Positions 9,092-19,700 of a DNA stretch of 64,000 nt are shown piece by piece; the stretch's first letter is position 1, and the number at the start of each line of letters is the position of its first letter. The DNA lies in assembly GCA_025210235.1 (NCBI GenBank), contig JAOASG010000066.1:62001-126000 (forward strand), in the 5' to 3' direction. The position numbers and the translations under genes were made by a program. The notes beneath the pieces are model-generated. The model worked only from the letters and a program-made list of their open reading frames with translations. It ran no database searches and was not told the origin of the DNA. Source of the stretch: Vallitalea sp. Its GTDB lineage: Bacteria > Bacillota > Clostridia > Lachnospirales > Vallitaleaceae.

Positions 9092-9143
9092 GGATATGGT
9101 GTAGGGTGGTTAAATGGCCGTGTTTAAACAGCTAAGTTCGCTG
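9092..9143. repeat. Hairpin repeat element, copy 2 (degenerate)
   Basis: GGATATGGTGTAGGGT (9092-9107) and CCGTGTTTAAACAGCTAAGT (9118-9137) repeat the left arm and loop of the element at 8462, in the same orientation; 24 of 26 bases match over the loop part. The right arm is missing, so it cannot fold like copy 1. The two copies bracket the antitoxin gene. Confidence 0.75.
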
Positions 9144-9236
9144 ATTAAAAAAATTTTGTATAATAATTATGATTTTGGTAATAATAGAAATAGTCGGTTA
9201 GAAAGTTAAGTAATTGAAATAAAAGGTGGGGATAAA

Positions 9237-9962
9237 ATGAAGGTAAAGATGATGAATTTATTTAAAAGGAAAAGATTTTTGAAGACATATATTTTGGCAA
9301 TAGTTCTTGTAATTGTTACTTTAGTTGCAATAGTATATGATTATGAAAAGAATGCTACGAAGGCTGCAATAGTAGAGGGTATTTCAGATAGTTTGATACG
9401 TTTTCATGTTATTGCTAATAGTGATAGTGATGAAGATCAAGAACTTAAATTAAAAGTTAGAGATGAGATTCTAGTTGAGATGCAAAGTGTCTTAAAAGAG
9501 TCAAAAAATATAGAGCAAACAAGAAAGTTAATATGTAATAATATGTCTAGAATTAAAGGTATTGCTGAAAAAGTAATTGAAGAAAATGGTTATGACTATA
9601 AAGTTGATATTAAATTAAAGACAGAGAAATTTCCACTTAAAACTTATGGAGATATTATTCTACCCCCTGGTAAGTATGAAGCATTATTGGTCGAAATAGG
9701 TGAAGCAAAAGGAAAGAACTGGTGGTGCGTTATGTTTCCTCCACTATGCTTTGTTGATGTAACTCATGGGGTAGTGCCTAATGAAACAAAAGAAACTCTT
9801 AAAACAGTATTAAGTGACGAGGAGTATAATTCTATTATAATGACAGATGCAGATGAGGATATGCCAATAAAGATTAAATTTAAGTTTTTGGAATGGTTTG
9901 ATTTGAAGAAAACGGAGTATAAAGAGCCTAATAAGGTGCTTGTGGATAATGGGGAGTTGTAG
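9237..9962 (+). CDS. spoIIR: Stage II sporulation protein R (SpoIIR)
   Basis: A 241-residue protein with a basic N-terminus, one membrane/signal segment (about residues 18-35) and the SpoIIR signature SLIRFHVIANSDSDEDQELK followed by LKVRDEIL. RBS AAAAGGTGGGG precedes the ATG. SpoIIR is secreted from the forespore into the intermembrane space and activates SpoIIGA, which cleaves pro-sigma-E in the mother cell (family knowledge). It stands alone between the antitoxin region and a terminator. Length and motifs are normal. Confidence 0.95.
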   Translation: MKVKMMNLFKRKRFLKTYILAIVLVIVTLVAIVYDYEKNATKAAIVEGISDSLIRFHVIANSDSDEDQELKLKVRDEILVEMQSVLKESKNIEQTRKLICNNMSRIKGIAEKVIEENGYDYKVDIKLKTEKFPLKTYGDIILPPGKYEALLVEIGEAKGKNWWCVMFPPLCFVDVTHGVVPNETKETLKTVLSDEEYNSIIMTDADEDMPIKIKFKFLEWFDLKKTEYKEPNKVLVDNGEL

Positions 9963-10019
9963 GAATAAGTTATTTATTAGTTGGAAATGAATTTAAGAAT
10001 ATATAAGATATGATTTGAT

Positions 10020-10051
10020 AAAGCAACGATTTTTTATTTGTTGCTTTTTTT
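10020..10051 (+). terminator. Intrinsic terminator after spoIIR
   Basis: AAAGCAAC (10020-10027) pairs with GTTGCTTT (10040-10047), followed by a T run. The next 300 bases to 10350 are very AT-rich; I see no gene or clear structured RNA there, only room for the promoter of the FN3 operon. Confidence 0.8.
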
Positions 10052-10350
10052 GGCGTCTTTTTTAGTATTGTAATTTTTTATATTTTATAGGTCTTTGTGG
10101 CTATATAATTAGAAATAAAATAAGTATTAATAAATGCGTAAAATATAAATGTAGGTGGTATATATAAAATTATTATAAGTCAAACAATATATATGACATA
10201 GTATTAATGGATTAGTATACATAAGAAGAATTAATCTGGATATAGTATTAAATATTCATAGAATTGTATAAAAAATAAGAGTATATTTGTAGTAAAAACA
10301 TGAAAAATAAATATTATTACAGAAAAAACAGTTTAAATGGAGGTAATTAG

Positions 10351-12207
10351 ATGAAAAAAGTAATGAAAAAATCTTTATCTAAAATGATGATTTTTATTTT
10401 TTTGATGAATGTATTCTTTGTTAAAGGAGGTTTAAATGAGGACGCTAGATATGTATACGCGGCAGAAGAAAATCTATTAGCAAAGCCAACGAATGTTCAA
10501 GTAATAAAGAATAATGAAGAAGTTACTATAACATGGGATGAAGTAGATGGAGCGTCGGGATATAATGTGAAACGTTCAGAAGAAATAAATGGAAGCTACA
10601 TAGTAATAGCAACTAATATACCAGAAGCTACATTTACAGATTCAACTGTTGAAGATGGAAAAGAGTATTATTATGTAGTAACAGCGGTTGCTGGGGATGA
10701 AGAGAGTGAAGAATCTGAATATAATAACGTAGAAATAAATAAAACAATTAAGGAAGAAATAAATGAAGTAATAAAGGAAAATCCACAAAAAGAATTGCTA
10801 ACTCCAACTAATGTAACAGTTAAAGTAGAAAATAAAAATATTATAGTACGTTGGGATAATGTTATAAATGCAGGAAGTTATAATATTAAACGAAAAACAT
10901 TACAAGAAAAAGAATATAAAATTATTAAAGAAAGAGTTACAGATACAACATATGTAGATTCAGATTTAATTAACGGAATAACTTATTATTATGTGATAAC
11001 AGCAAATAATGAAGAAGAAAGTAAAGATTCTATAGAAGTCTTTGTAAAAGCTAATATTGATCAACTAATAGAGGAAAAGGATAAACAACCAATAGAAGAA
11101 ATAGCTAAACCTGAAAAATTAGAATATGAATTAGAGAATAAGGATAATTTACCTAGTACACCTACTAACATCTTGGTTGAAAATGGAAATAAATCGGTAA
11201 AGCTTAAATGGGAATTGGTTAATGGTGCACTTACCTATAAAGTAAAAAGAGGAACAAATTCTGGAGGACCATATAGTTTAGTAGCTGATAACATAAACGT
11301 GAATTCCTATATTGATAATAATGTTTCAAATGGAACTACATATTACTACATAATATCATCAGTTAATAGTGTAGGAGAAAGTGAATATTCTAATGAAGTA
11401 ACAGCCATACCAGATATCACAAAACCAGCAGCTCCAACGAATATTGATACAGTAACAGGAGATAAGAGAGTTAATATAACATGGAGCAAAGTAGATAATG
11501 CAGACTCTTATACTATAAAAAGAGGAACATCGTCGGGAGGGCCATATACTTTAGTAAAAAATAATATAACAACAACATCTTATACGGATTCAGCATTAAC
11601 TAATGGAACAACTTATTATTATATAATAAGTGCAAAAAATGAAAAGGGAGAAAGCGAATTTTCAAAAGAAATAGAAGTTGTTCCAGGAGTGCAAAAACCA
11701 AAAAATGTAATTATACAAGTAGAGGATAATGCAATTAATATATCATGGGATCCAGTAGCTAGTGCAAGTGTTTATAAAGTGAAGCGTTCAGAAAATATTG
11801 AAGGTCCATATACAGTTTTAGGAGCAGGCGTAACATCTACTAACTATAGGGATGATAGTATTACTAAAAATAAAATATACTACTATGTTATATCTGCAGT
11901 TAATACTATTGGAGAAAGTCCAAATACCCAACCAGTATCTGCTATTGTAAAAGATTCCAAAGGGAAAAGATATATATTACTAATTACTCTAACAAATGGA
12001 ATGCAAAAAGAATATGATATATATACATCTATAGCAATGAAATTTATTAATTGGTATACTAACCGAGCAAATGAAATAGGTAATCCATTATTTATTTTAT
12101 TTAACGATAAGAAAGATGAAGTATTTGGAAATAGTAAAGATTATATATGTTTTAATACAATCTTGTATTATCAACTTAACGAATATGAAGTTCATGTAGA
12201 AGAATAA
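10351..12207 (+). CDS. Secreted protein with five fibronectin type III repeats and a shared C-terminal domain
   Basis: RBS TGGAGG precedes the ATG. The 618-residue product has a Sec signal peptide, then five FN3 modules starting near residues 43, 150, 268, 357 and 447 (each with TPTN.., ITWD.V.GA..YNVKR and a YYYVISAVN-type strand). The last ~80 residues (from about 537) form a different domain (LLITLTNGMQKEYDIYTS, FINWYTNRANEIGNPLF) that recurs at the end of the next protein. No LPXTG motif or SLH domain is seen, so it is secreted or held by partners. It probably shares a transcript with the next gene, 18 bases away. Function unknown; adhesion or scaffolding is an inference. Confidence 0.8.
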   Translation: MKKVMKKSLSKMMIFIFLMNVFFVKGGLNEDARYVYAAEENLLAKPTNVQVIKNNEEVTITWDEVDGASGYNVKRSEEINGSYIVIATNIPEATFTDSTVEDGKEYYYVVTAVAGDEESEESEYNNVEINKTIKEEINEVIKENPQKELLTPTNVTVKVENKNIIVRWDNVINAGSYNIKRKTLQEKEYKIIKERVTDTTYVDSDLINGITYYYVITANNEEESKDSIEVFVKANIDQLIEEKDKQPIEEIAKPEKLEYELENKDNLPSTPTNILVENGNKSVKLKWELVNGALTYKVKRGTNSGGPYSLVADNINVNSYIDNNVSNGTTYYYIISSVNSVGESEYSNEVTAIPDITKPAAPTNIDTVTGDKRVNITWSKVDNADSYTIKRGTSSGGPYTLVKNNITTTSYTDSALTNGTTYYYIISAKNEKGESEFSKEIEVVPGVQKPKNVIIQVEDNAINISWDPVASASVYKVKRSENIEGPYTVLGAGVTSTNYRDDSITKNKIYYYVISAVNTIGESPNTQPVSAIVKDSKGKRYILLITLTNGMQKEYDIYTSIAMKFINWYTNRANEIGNPLFILFNDKKDEVFGNSKDYICFNTILYYQLNEYEVHVEE

Positions 12208-12225
12208 GGAAGAAGAGAATATAAA

Positions 12226-14799
12226 ATGAAGATGAAGAAATTGGTTAGTTGTTTGTTAATAGTTACATTATTGATGTGTAATTTAAGTATTAATATATAT
12301 GCTAGAGTACCTGAAAAAGTTCAAATGGGTTCTGAAAGTTTTGATGGGCAGGTTACTCTAAGATGGTCTAAACGTACAAATGCAACTAGTTATATACTAA
12401 AAAGAGCGGATTCAAGACAAGGTATATATAAAGTAGTTGCTGATAATATTGTTGCAACTGATGATTATAAATATTATGTTTTTTATAAAGACACTGGACT
12501 TGAAAATGCAAAAACTTATTATTACAAAGTAATTGCTAAAAATGATGAGGGGTTAGGAGAAGAATCTGATGTTCATGAAGCAACACCTTCTAAATCAAAT
12601 TATTTATTGTTTCGGATTTATGGAATATGGGGTAGTTTTGATGGATTGGATGTATACGATATAAATGGTAATAAAATAAATTATTCTGTTTGTAATATTT
12701 CTGATGGAACAGGATATTATAATTATGATTTATTTAAGTGTACATATAATTTATTAAACCATATAAGGGTAAGGTTTAATTGTAAGGATAGGGAATTAGA
12801 CTATGTACCAAATACTATACTTAAATTAAAATTAGAACCACACTGTGGGATAAAAAAAATTAGTATACATACAAGTAACATGTCGCCTATTAAAACGTAT
12901 GTTTATGAAACTATTCAAGAAAACACTCTTTTAAATGAGATTAAACCTATAGGAAAAGTGGATTTCGAAGTTAGCTATTATCAAAAAGAGTATATAATTT
13001 ATAATTCAGAATTAAAAGCAAAAGGAGAAGATAAAAAAGTTTTTTTAAACTGGAAATCAGATAATAATATTAATAACTATTCAATTAGAAGATCTATAGA
13101 TAAAAATGGCCCATTTACTACTATTGTATCCAATTTAAAATTAAATGAATATGTTGATAAAAATCTAGAAAATCAAAGAAAATATTATTATAAATTAGAA
13201 GGATATGATTATAATAATAATATTATTGATTTAGGTATGGTATCTGGTACTACAACAAAAGATAGATTTATAATTCTAGAAATATTTGAAGCATATGAAG
13301 ATTATTATTCATTGCTTAATGAGTTGGAAATATTAGATAGCAGTGGTAATAAATTAGATTATAATCTCGTTAATAGGGCGTCCTTTGATCAATCTTATTA
13401 TAATCCTAATAAATGTCTTGGTGAGTACCCTTATTTTTTCAACAATTCAAAAGATGGCAAATTATCAGAAGATAAGTATGGGGGAGTTAGATTAGAAGAT
13501 AGATTAAGTGATGATGAATGGGCAAGATATGCCTTAATACTTGATGATAATACAGGTGTTGAAAAAATTAATTTTTGGACCGGAATTGACCATAAACCCA
13601 AGAAGATGGCTTTTTATAAAGCTTCTTCATATGATTATACCGAAAATCTAAAACATAGAAGTAATGACAACCTATCCTTTTTTGCAGAAAAAAATATAGA
13701 AAATAATGATAAAATAACAAAATATGAGTTTACTCAAACACAACCTAATGTACCAGATGGCATAGTAGCAATATCGCAAGATAACCAACTAAAAATAAAA
13801 TGGAACAAAGTTGATAATGCTGACAGTTATCAAATAAAACGTTCAACATCACCAGGAGGACCATATACATTAGTTGAAAAAGATATCGTTGATTTGGAAT
13901 ATATTGACACAGGAGTAATAAATGGAACGGAATATTATTATGTTGTTTCAGCAGTTAATAAGGGGGGAGAAAGTTCTAATTCACAAGAAGTTAGCTCTAT
14001 CCCAAGTGCAAAATTGCCACAAGCCCCTACAACTCTAACAACAATAGCTGAAAAAAATTCAATTAAATTATCATGGAAAGCTGTTTATAATGCACAAAAT
14101 TATACAGTTAAGAGATCAGAAACACCAGGTGGAACTTACCAAACTATAGTAGATAACATAATAGATCCATCTTATACTGATACAGGTATTAGTTTTGGTA
14201 AAACATATTATTATGTTGTAACGGCAAATAATGCTATAGGTGTAAGTAATAACTCAGAAGAAGTACAAGGGACACCAGGGCGACAAAAACCAGAAAACCC
14301 TACAAATATAATTACGAAGGTTAAAAATAATAATGTATATCTTACATGGGATACTTCATTAAATGCAGTAAGCTATAAAGTTTTAAGATCAGAAAGTGAA
14401 GATGGAGAATATAAATTACTTAGGGAAAGTATAAAGGGAATTTCGTATAAAGATTCAACTGTAGAAGAAAATAAAACATATTATTATCAAATAATAGCCG
14501 TTAATGAACAGGGAGAAAGCGAAGAAACTCAATCAGTTAGGGTTGTCGTAAAACATAATATAGAACAACAAGCATTACTGTCAATTACGTTGAAAAATGG
14601 TACAACAAAAGAATATTTATTAACACAGAGTCAATTATCAGAGTTCATGGATTGGTATGAACAAAAAACAAAAGGTAAGGGATTACCATATTTTACAATA
14701 TTAGGTAAAAATAAATATGGTGCATATAAAATAGTTAAAAACTATCTTCTATTTAATTCTATATCATCTATTGACATAAAAGAAATACGCCAAAATTAG
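12226..14799 (+). CDS. Secreted multi-FN3 protein with two discoidin-like insertions and the shared C-terminal domain
   Basis: An 857-residue protein with a signal peptide (residues 1-26). FN3 modules begin near residues 27, 260, 502, 597 and 685. Between them sit two related non-FN3 domains (about 122-240 and 345-490), each with an ELEILDSSGNKLDY-type strand and later INFWTG...PKKMAFYKAS; this pattern recalls F5/8 type C (discoidin) carbohydrate-binding folds, tentatively. Residues from about 778 repeat the C-terminal domain of the upstream protein (LLSITLKNGTTKEYLL, FMDWYEQKTKGKGLPYF). It is the second gene of a two-gene unit closed by a terminator. A surface binding role is likely but unproven. 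Confidence 0.78.
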   Translation: MKMKKLVSCLLIVTLLMCNLSINIYARVPEKVQMGSESFDGQVTLRWSKRTNATSYILKRADSRQGIYKVVADNIVATDDYKYYVFYKDTGLENAKTYYYKVIAKNDEGLGEESDVHEATPSKSNYLLFRIYGIWGSFDGLDVYDINGNKINYSVCNISDGTGYYNYDLFKCTYNLLNHIRVRFNCKDRELDYVPNTILKLKLEPHCGIKKISIHTSNMSPIKTYVYETIQENTLLNEIKPIGKVDFEVSYYQKEYIIYNSELKAKGEDKKVFLNWKSDNNINNYSIRRSIDKNGPFTTIVSNLKLNEYVDKNLENQRKYYYKLEGYDYNNNIIDLGMVSGTTTKDRFIILEIFEAYEDYYSLLNELEILDSSGNKLDYNLVNRASFDQSYYNPNKCLGEYPYFFNNSKDGKLSEDKYGGVRLEDRLSDDEWARYALILDDNTGVEKINFWTGIDHKPKKMAFYKASSYDYTENLKHRSNDNLSFFAEKNIENNDKITKYEFTQTQPNVPDGIVAISQDNQLKIKWNKVDNADSYQIKRSTSPGGPYTLVEKDIVDLEYIDTGVINGTEYYYVVSAVNKGGESSNSQEVSSIPSAKLPQAPTTLTTIAEKNSIKLSWKAVYNAQNYTVKRSETPGGTYQTIVDNIIDPSYTDTGISFGKTYYYVVTANNAIGVSNNSEEVQGTPGRQKPENPTNIITKVKNNNVYLTWDTSLNAVSYKVLRSESEDGEYKLLRESIKGISYKDSTVEENKTYYYQIIAVNEQGESEETQSVRVVVKHNIEQQALLSITLKNGTTKEYLLTQSQLSEFMDWYEQKTKGKGLPYFTILGKNKYGAYKIVKNYLLFNSISSIDIKEIRQN

Positions 14800-14808
14800 A
14801 TTAGTAAT

Positions 14809-14850
14809 AAAAGGGATATGAGAAAAGTCATTTCTCATATCCTTTTAAAA
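14809..14850 (+). terminator. Hairpin terminator between the FN3 pair and the Kelch gene
   Basis: AAAAGGGATATGAGAAA (14809-14825) pairs with TTTCTCATATCCTTTT (14831-14846) with one bulged G. It would limit read-through from the two FN3 genes into the Kelch/RHS pair. Confidence 0.75.
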
Positions 14851-14882
14851 GTAAGATGATGAACCAATAGGAGGAATAGAAG

Positions 14883-16751
14883 ATGCGAAAAAAAAGGTGT
14901 CTAATACTAATTGTATTATGTATAGTTTTTAGTCCAATATTAAAAATAAAAGCAGAAGATGTTACATTACCAAAAACACCTACCAATATTAATATAACAG
15001 CTAATGATAATAAAATTGTTTTATCATGGAATATAGTAGAAAATGCAATTGAATATGAAGTAGAAGTAGATGGCATAGTAATTAATAATAGCTATTTAAC
15101 AGTATTTGAACATGAACATTTATTGCCATTAACAACTCATCAATATAAAGTAAGGGCAGTCAATAAAAAAGGAAAGAGTGAATGGAGTTCTTTAATACAG
15201 CAAAAAACAGCAAATCCAAAGCTACAAGAAATAAATGTAATAAAAACTAATAAAGAGATAATCCAACCAAGATACGGTTTTGGAGCAGTAGAAGTGAATA
15301 ACGAAATATATATTATAGGTGGGTATGGTAATGGGTATGTTAACACAATAGAAAAATATAATTCTATAGAAAATACTTGGGAAATAAAGACGAATTTACC
15401 AACAATGAGGACTCAAGCGAATGTAGTAGCTCATAACAATAAGATATATATTATTGGTGGGTATAACAATAATGATAAAGAGTTAGGTACTGTAGATGTA
15501 TATGATATAGAAAAGGATAAATGGATGCAAACAAAACCTATGCCTACTAAAAGAAGGGGTATGGCTACAGTAGAATATAATAATAAGATATATGTTTTTG
15601 GCGGATACAATGAAGCCGAAAAGTCCTTAGATACAGTTGAAGTATACGATATAGAAAATGATTTATGGAAAATAATGCAACAAATGCCAACAAAAAGAAG
15701 TTTGATGGGAGCAGTTCTTTATCATGACAAAATATATGTTATGGGAGGCTATAATGGTTTTGTTTTAGGAGATATAGAGGTTTATGATATTTTAAGTGAT
15801 ACATGGGAGACCAAAGGACAAATGCCAGTACCCAGACATTCTTTTAATGCAATGCAATGTAATGATAAAATAATGATTATTGGAGGATATAATACAGTTC
15901 CTTTTAATACTATAGAGCTTTATAATCCAAAAGACAATAAATTTATCTTTCAAAATTCTTTAAATAAAAGCAGGTATTCTATGGGAGCTGTAATAATGCA
16001 AGATGAACTGTATGTAATAGGTGGAACAAATGAAGCTTCACCTATGAATATTGTTGAAAAAGCATATATAAAAAAAGACGAGGCACCTACTAACTTTAAT
16101 TTAGAGGATAGAGATAATGAAATTCGACTAACATGGGATAAAATAGATAGTAAAACATTTTATGAAGTAGAAGTAAATGGTGATAGGTTAAATAATGGAT
16201 TAAGTAATACTTTCTTAAAAAAAGATATTAAAGTCAATAAAAAATATTATTTTAGAGTAAGAGCAATTACAGATAAAGGGATATCAAAATGGAGTTCCTT
16301 TAAGACATATATTAAATATTCAAGTAAACCATGTGCATATGCTTATATAGGAGATAGAAATAATGATAAAGATAATTATGAAACTATTTCATTATATATA
16401 ATGACTAAAAATATTAATGATATCTATGCAGCTGAAATAGAAGGTTCTTTTGATATAGAAGATTTAATAATAGAGGATAATAATATTGAACAACTTCTTT
16501 TTCCTTCGGAAAAACAATCATATCAATATATTGACCTAGATAAGAAAAAAGGAAGAATATATATAAATCTATCATTAGAAGGAGATCAACATCAAAACAA
16601 TGAACTAGTTAACATGTATAAAATCTTACTAAAGATGAAAACGTTAGACACAACAAAAATAATTATTAAAAAGATTAATTTGGTTGATTCTATAGGGCAT
16701 CGTATAGATATTACAGATGTATATGATTTAGATATTCCATCATTATACTAA
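14883..16751 (+). CDS. Secreted Kelch-repeat protein with FN3 and cohesin-like domains
   Basis: A 622-residue protein with RBS AGGAGG and a signal peptide ending near KIKAED. Order: FN3 (about 29-110), six Kelch repeats (130-392) each with IYIIGGY and a W followed by the next R residue (MRTQ, KRRGM, KRSLM, PRHSF), which would close a six-bladed propeller, FN3 (399-480), and a C-terminal ~135-residue beta-rich domain resembling cohesin-type modules (SLYIMTKNINDIYAAEIEGS, KKGRIYINLSLEGD). The RHS toxin gene starts 18 bases later. It could be a docking partner for the dockerin-like module in that protein (inference). Confidence 0.78.
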   Translation: MRKKRCLILIVLCIVFSPILKIKAEDVTLPKTPTNINITANDNKIVLSWNIVENAIEYEVEVDGIVINNSYLTVFEHEHLLPLTTHQYKVRAVNKKGKSEWSSLIQQKTANPKLQEINVIKTNKEIIQPRYGFGAVEVNNEIYIIGGYGNGYVNTIEKYNSIENTWEIKTNLPTMRTQANVVAHNNKIYIIGGYNNNDKELGTVDVYDIEKDKWMQTKPMPTKRRGMATVEYNNKIYVFGGYNEAEKSLDTVEVYDIENDLWKIMQQMPTKRSLMGAVLYHDKIYVMGGYNGFVLGDIEVYDILSDTWETKGQMPVPRHSFNAMQCNDKIMIIGGYNTVPFNTIELYNPKDNKFIFQNSLNKSRYSMGAVIMQDELYVIGGTNEASPMNIVEKAYIKKDEAPTNFNLEDRDNEIRLTWDKIDSKTFYEVEVNGDRLNNGLSNTFLKKDIKVNKKYYFRVRAITDKGISKWSSFKTYIKYSSKPCAYAYIGDRNNDKDNYETISLYIMTKNINDIYAAEIEGSFDIEDLIIEDNNIEQLLFPSEKQSYQYIDLDKKKGRIYINLSLEGDQHQNNELVNMYKILLKMKTLDTTKIIIKKINLVDSIGHRIDITDVYDLDIPSLY

Positions 16752-16769
16752 AAATGTGAGGTAAATTCT

Positions 16770-19700
16770 ATGAAAAAAGGTAAAAGATGTTTAATAAACA
16801 AGTACTTTCAGAAAGCATTCTTTATATTATTATTTTTTAGCGTACTATTAACAATAAATAATAAAGCTTTTGCTTTTGGTAATATAAAGTATGAAGTTGA
16901 AGAAAAAAATATTGAAAAGATAACTACTCAAAAAAATGAAATATATGATGCTATACCTATTAAAGAAGATAATAAAGAGGGTATAGCCAAATTATTAGAT
17001 GCAAAAATTATTAAGGACGAGATTATTACATCTACAAAAGATGTAACAGATATGACTATTAATTTTGGTACTAGTAAACCTACAGATGTATATCCATATT
17101 ATAGAAAAGTAGATGGAAACTTATTTGTTGGAATATTGAAATTAGAAGATACAGAAACTATTACTAAAGAAGGAAATCAAGATCTATTTAATCAAAAAAT
17201 TATAAAAGAAAACAAAATAAATGTAAGTACAAGAGAATTTGATAATAAAGGAAAATTATTAAGCACATCTTATTCATGGGGACATACTAATAACCACTCA
17301 TCTTATTATGGAAAAGATGAACACGGAAATAAAATATTATATGCAAAGAATGGTGCACAAAAGTTAAAATCTATAAGAAAAAATAATGCAGATGGTAGCT
17401 ATACAATAGAAGATACATGGCAAGGAAATTATATTGCAGTTATAGAAACAAAAAATCAGGTAAATGGTAAATATAAAATAAATATTGGACATTACAAAGG
17501 CAAAATAAAATCAGAAGAACATAAGTATACATTTAAAGCTATGTATTTTGCTTCGTTAATATCTAATTATATGAAACAAGCAAACTTAGGTAAGGCTACT
17601 AATAGTGAGTTGCCAAATGATCCCGTTAATATTGTTACAGGTAATTTTTATTCAGATGATATTGATTTAGAAATACTAGATGCAGGAATGACAATAAAGG
17701 CAAAAAGATATTATAATTCACAGGATGAAAGAACAGGAATTCTTGGTAAAGCATGGAGATTTTATTATGAAAGCTTTATTGAGCAGATAGAAGGTACAGA
17801 TAATGTTAAGGTTACATATCCGAGTGGAAGAGCAGGAGTATTTACATATAACAATGATAAAAATATATATCAACCATTACAAGGATTTTATGATACATTG
17901 CAAAAGAAAGATGATGGTAGCTATTTATTAACATTACAAAATAATACAAAGTATATGTATAATACAAGCAAAAAATTATGTAAGATTATTAATAAACAGG
18001 GTAATGAAATTAATCTTGTATATGATGAACAAAGTAGGTTAAGCAAAGTTAATGGAACTTTAGGTAAATATATTAATTTAACTTACGAACAAAATAATAT
18101 AAAGACAATAACAGATTCAGTAGGTCGTAGAATTACCTATTTTTATAACAATAATTTACTTGAGAAAGTAATGGATAAAGATGGTGCTTATACTAAGTAT
18201 ATATATGAAAATAATAAAATAAAATCTATTACTGACAAAAATGGTAAAGTATTTATAACTAATTACTATGATAAGTTTGGACGTGTAATACGACAAATTG
18301 ATGGAAATGGTGAAGAAACAAATTACAATTATAATATTGAAACTAAAGAAAATTATTATCATAATTTAAAAACAGGAGAAAAAATTATCTACCAATATAA
18401 TAAAAATTATTATATTACAAAAAAAATATTCTCTGATAGTACTTTTGAAGAATATAACTATGATTCAAAAGGTAATAAGGTATTAATAAGAAATAGAAAT
18501 GGGTATATAACTAAATTTGAATATAATGATAGAAATAATATTATCAAAACAATATCTCCTGAACCTTTCAACTATGAAACAAAAATAAGTTATGATGAGA
18601 ATAATAATATTACTAAAATTATTAAGCCAAATGGTGCTGTTGAAAACTATTTATATGATTCAAACGGGAATTTAATAAGGGTAGAGAAACAGATTGATAA
18701 GACGGATGTAGCAATCACTACATATACTTATGATGATAAAGGAAGGAAATTGACAGAAACGAACTCACTTGGAAATAAAACTATTTTTCAATATAATAAT
18801 AGTAATCCATTACCAATAAAAATTATTGATGCAGAAGGTGTAGTAACAAGTTATACATATGATAATGCGAATAGAATTAGAAGTATAACAAGGGGTAATG
18901 GTACAATAACTTATGAATATGATTATAGAAATAAAATAACTAAAATAATAGATCAAAATGGTAATGTTACAAGAATGAAGTATGATAATATGGGTAACCT
19001 TATTAAAAAAATTCTACCAAATGAATATAATACTTCAACAGATGATGGGTTAGGAACAGTCTATGAGTATAATGATATGGATAAAAGAATAAAAACAACT
19101 GACCCATTGGGAAATATATCCGCCTATAAATATGATTATGCAGGAAATTTATCAAAGATTATTAATCCTAATACATATGATGCAATTTTAGATGATGGAG
19201 AAGGGTTTAGTTTATTATATGATACAAATGATAGGTTAATAAATACTGTTAATCCTTCAGGTGCCAAATCAAAAATTAAATATGATCCGTTAGGTAATGT
19301 GATAAAATCAATTACTTCAAACAATTATAACGGAGCAAATGATGATGGAGAAGGAGTAAGTTATAATTATGATGCTCTTAATAGAGTTACTGTTTTAAAA
19401 GATAAAGATGGAAATATAATAAACACCAAAGAGTATGATGAGGTAGGTAATATTCTAAAGTCTATTGATGAAAAAGGGTATGAAACACTCTATAAATACA
19501 ATATGCTAGGATGGTTGATTGAAAAAAGAGAACCTTTAAAGAAAGAAAATAGCATTACATACTATCGACTTACAAAATATCAATATGATAAATTAGGGAG
19601 AAAGATAAAAGAATATAAATCAAAAGACTATGTTACTAAAAATGAAGATGCTAATAATTATAATATAATTATTTATACTTATAATAAGAATAATCAGGTT

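Noticed and set aside
10052..10350. Riboswitch (c-di-GMP type) upstream of the FN3 adhesin operon
   Set aside because: The region is AT-rich and lacks the conserved GEMM or other riboswitch sequence blocks.
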